Assembly: GCF_001494595.1 (NCBI RefSeq)
Contig: NZ_LN929907.1
Span: forward strand, 1,865,468 to 1,929,467
DNA length: 64,000 nucleotides
DNA from: Mycobacterium sp. M26
GTDB taxonomy: Bacteria > Actinomycetota > Actinomycetes > Mycobacteriales > Mycobacteriaceae
Reading direction: 5' to 3'
Each line of letters opens with the position of its first letter. Position 1 is the stretch's first letter. Below, piece by piece: positions 63,935 through 64,000 of the stretch. Both the position numbers and the translations under genes were made by a program. Under the pieces are notes generated by a model. It was not told where the DNA came from and made no database searches. It worked only from the letters and a program-made list of their open reading frames with translations.

Positions 63935-64000
63935 GTGACGTCTCAGCTAGATACCGGCACGGCCCGGGTCGAACCCACGCAGTGGCGTGACAAGAAGCGC
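63935..64000 (+). CDS. alkB: alkane 1-monooxygenase AlkB (N-terminal fragment)
   Basis: Only the first 22 codons are inside the window, starting GTG 63935 after GGAGG (63922-63926). The polar start ending QWRDKKR matches the beginning of mycobacterial AlkB (WRDKKRYLW), and alkB follows this permease in M. tuberculosis. AlkB is an integral-membrane diiron enzyme that hydroxylates n-alkanes with rubredoxin as electron donor. The identification rests on a short peptide and gene order. Confidence 0.65.
   Translation, partial: MTSQLDTGTARVEPTQWRDKKR

Overview
The window is high-GC actinobacterial DNA that I read as a rapidly growing mycobacterium (Mycolicibacterium or a close relative). It carries SigF/RsbW, WhiB2, FbiA/FbiB (F420), CpsA, a split acyl-CoA carboxylase (AccA3/AccD5/AccE5), PknH-sensor and haemophore-like exported proteins, and GTG starts with ATGA/GTGA gene overlaps. 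From memory, much of the gene order matches the M. tuberculosis interval around Rv3252c (alkB) to Rv3293 (pcd), broken up by extra catabolic modules. No rRNA, tRNA, CRISPR array or intact insertion sequence was recognised, and no gene-free stretch exceeds 300 bases.

Layout. 0-2.1 kb: tail of a signalling ATPase/cyclase-type protein and three unrecognised small membrane proteins. 2.1-7.8 kb: a complete cytochrome P450 system (ferredoxin, FAD reductase, P450) followed by a large LuxR-type ATPase regulator. 7.8-11.6 kb: haemophore-like protein, small secreted protein, epoxide hydrolase, TetR regulator, GT1 glycosyltransferase. 11.7-16.5 kb: lysine degradation (LAT, semialdehyde dehydrogenase, HglS-type 2-oxoadipate decarboxylase, Lrp regulator). 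16.5-21.7 kb: PknH-sensor lipoprotein, a xanthine-dehydrogenase-type operon, and a divergent SRPBCC/ArsR pair. 21.8-27.1 kb: a compact SigF stress block (CsbD, SAP-like protein, FAD/Rieske oxidoreductase, GT4 glycosyltransferase, rsbW-sigF, STAS protein). 27.4-31.8 kb: ureide steps of purine breakdown (HpxO, HIU hydrolase, OHCU decarboxylase, permease fusion) and MocA. 31.8-34.7 kb: GNAT-like protein, DUF1707 protein, NAD(P)-binding oxidoreductase, priming sugar transferase. 34.8-40.8 kb: accD5-accE5-maf-sseA-sufE-accA3 operon. 40.9-51.9 kb: PH-domain protein, GtrA, purK-purE-fadE25, birA, membrane transporter, TIGR03089 protein, cpsA, then rmlD-wbbL1-manB for cell-wall sugars. 51.9-55.8 kb: hairpin-flanked DUF559 gene, NUDIX, fbiB-fbiA. 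56-64 kb: whiB2, DUF3499, phosphomannomutase, SIS protein, manA, CDF transporter, amino-acid permease and the start of alkB.

How parts work together. Purine catabolism is divided: a xanthine-oxidising molybdoenzyme lies on one side of the sigF block, and the urate-to-allantoin enzymes, a purine permease and the molybdenum cofactor nucleotidyltransferase MocA on the other. The sigF block carries four matches to the SigF promoter (GTTT-N15/17-GGGTAT/C), which ties its neighbours into one general-stress regulon. The lysine cluster takes lysine towards 2-hydroxyglutarate.

Most notable features: (1) a 125-bp near-perfect tandem duplication that splits the fused iron-sulfur/molybdopterin xanthine dehydrogenase into two reading frames joined by a GTGA overlap, with a pattern that also fits an assembly error; (2) four 45-bp tandem repeats encoding a 66-codon frame that couples accD5 to accE5 by GTGA at both ends; (3) two matching 57-bp hairpins bracketing a DUF559 nuclease-like gene; (4) a permease fused to an OHCU-decarboxylase domain whose catalytic His is lost while an intact enzyme is encoded next door; (5) twin inverted repeats in the xdh/ArsR divergent promoter.
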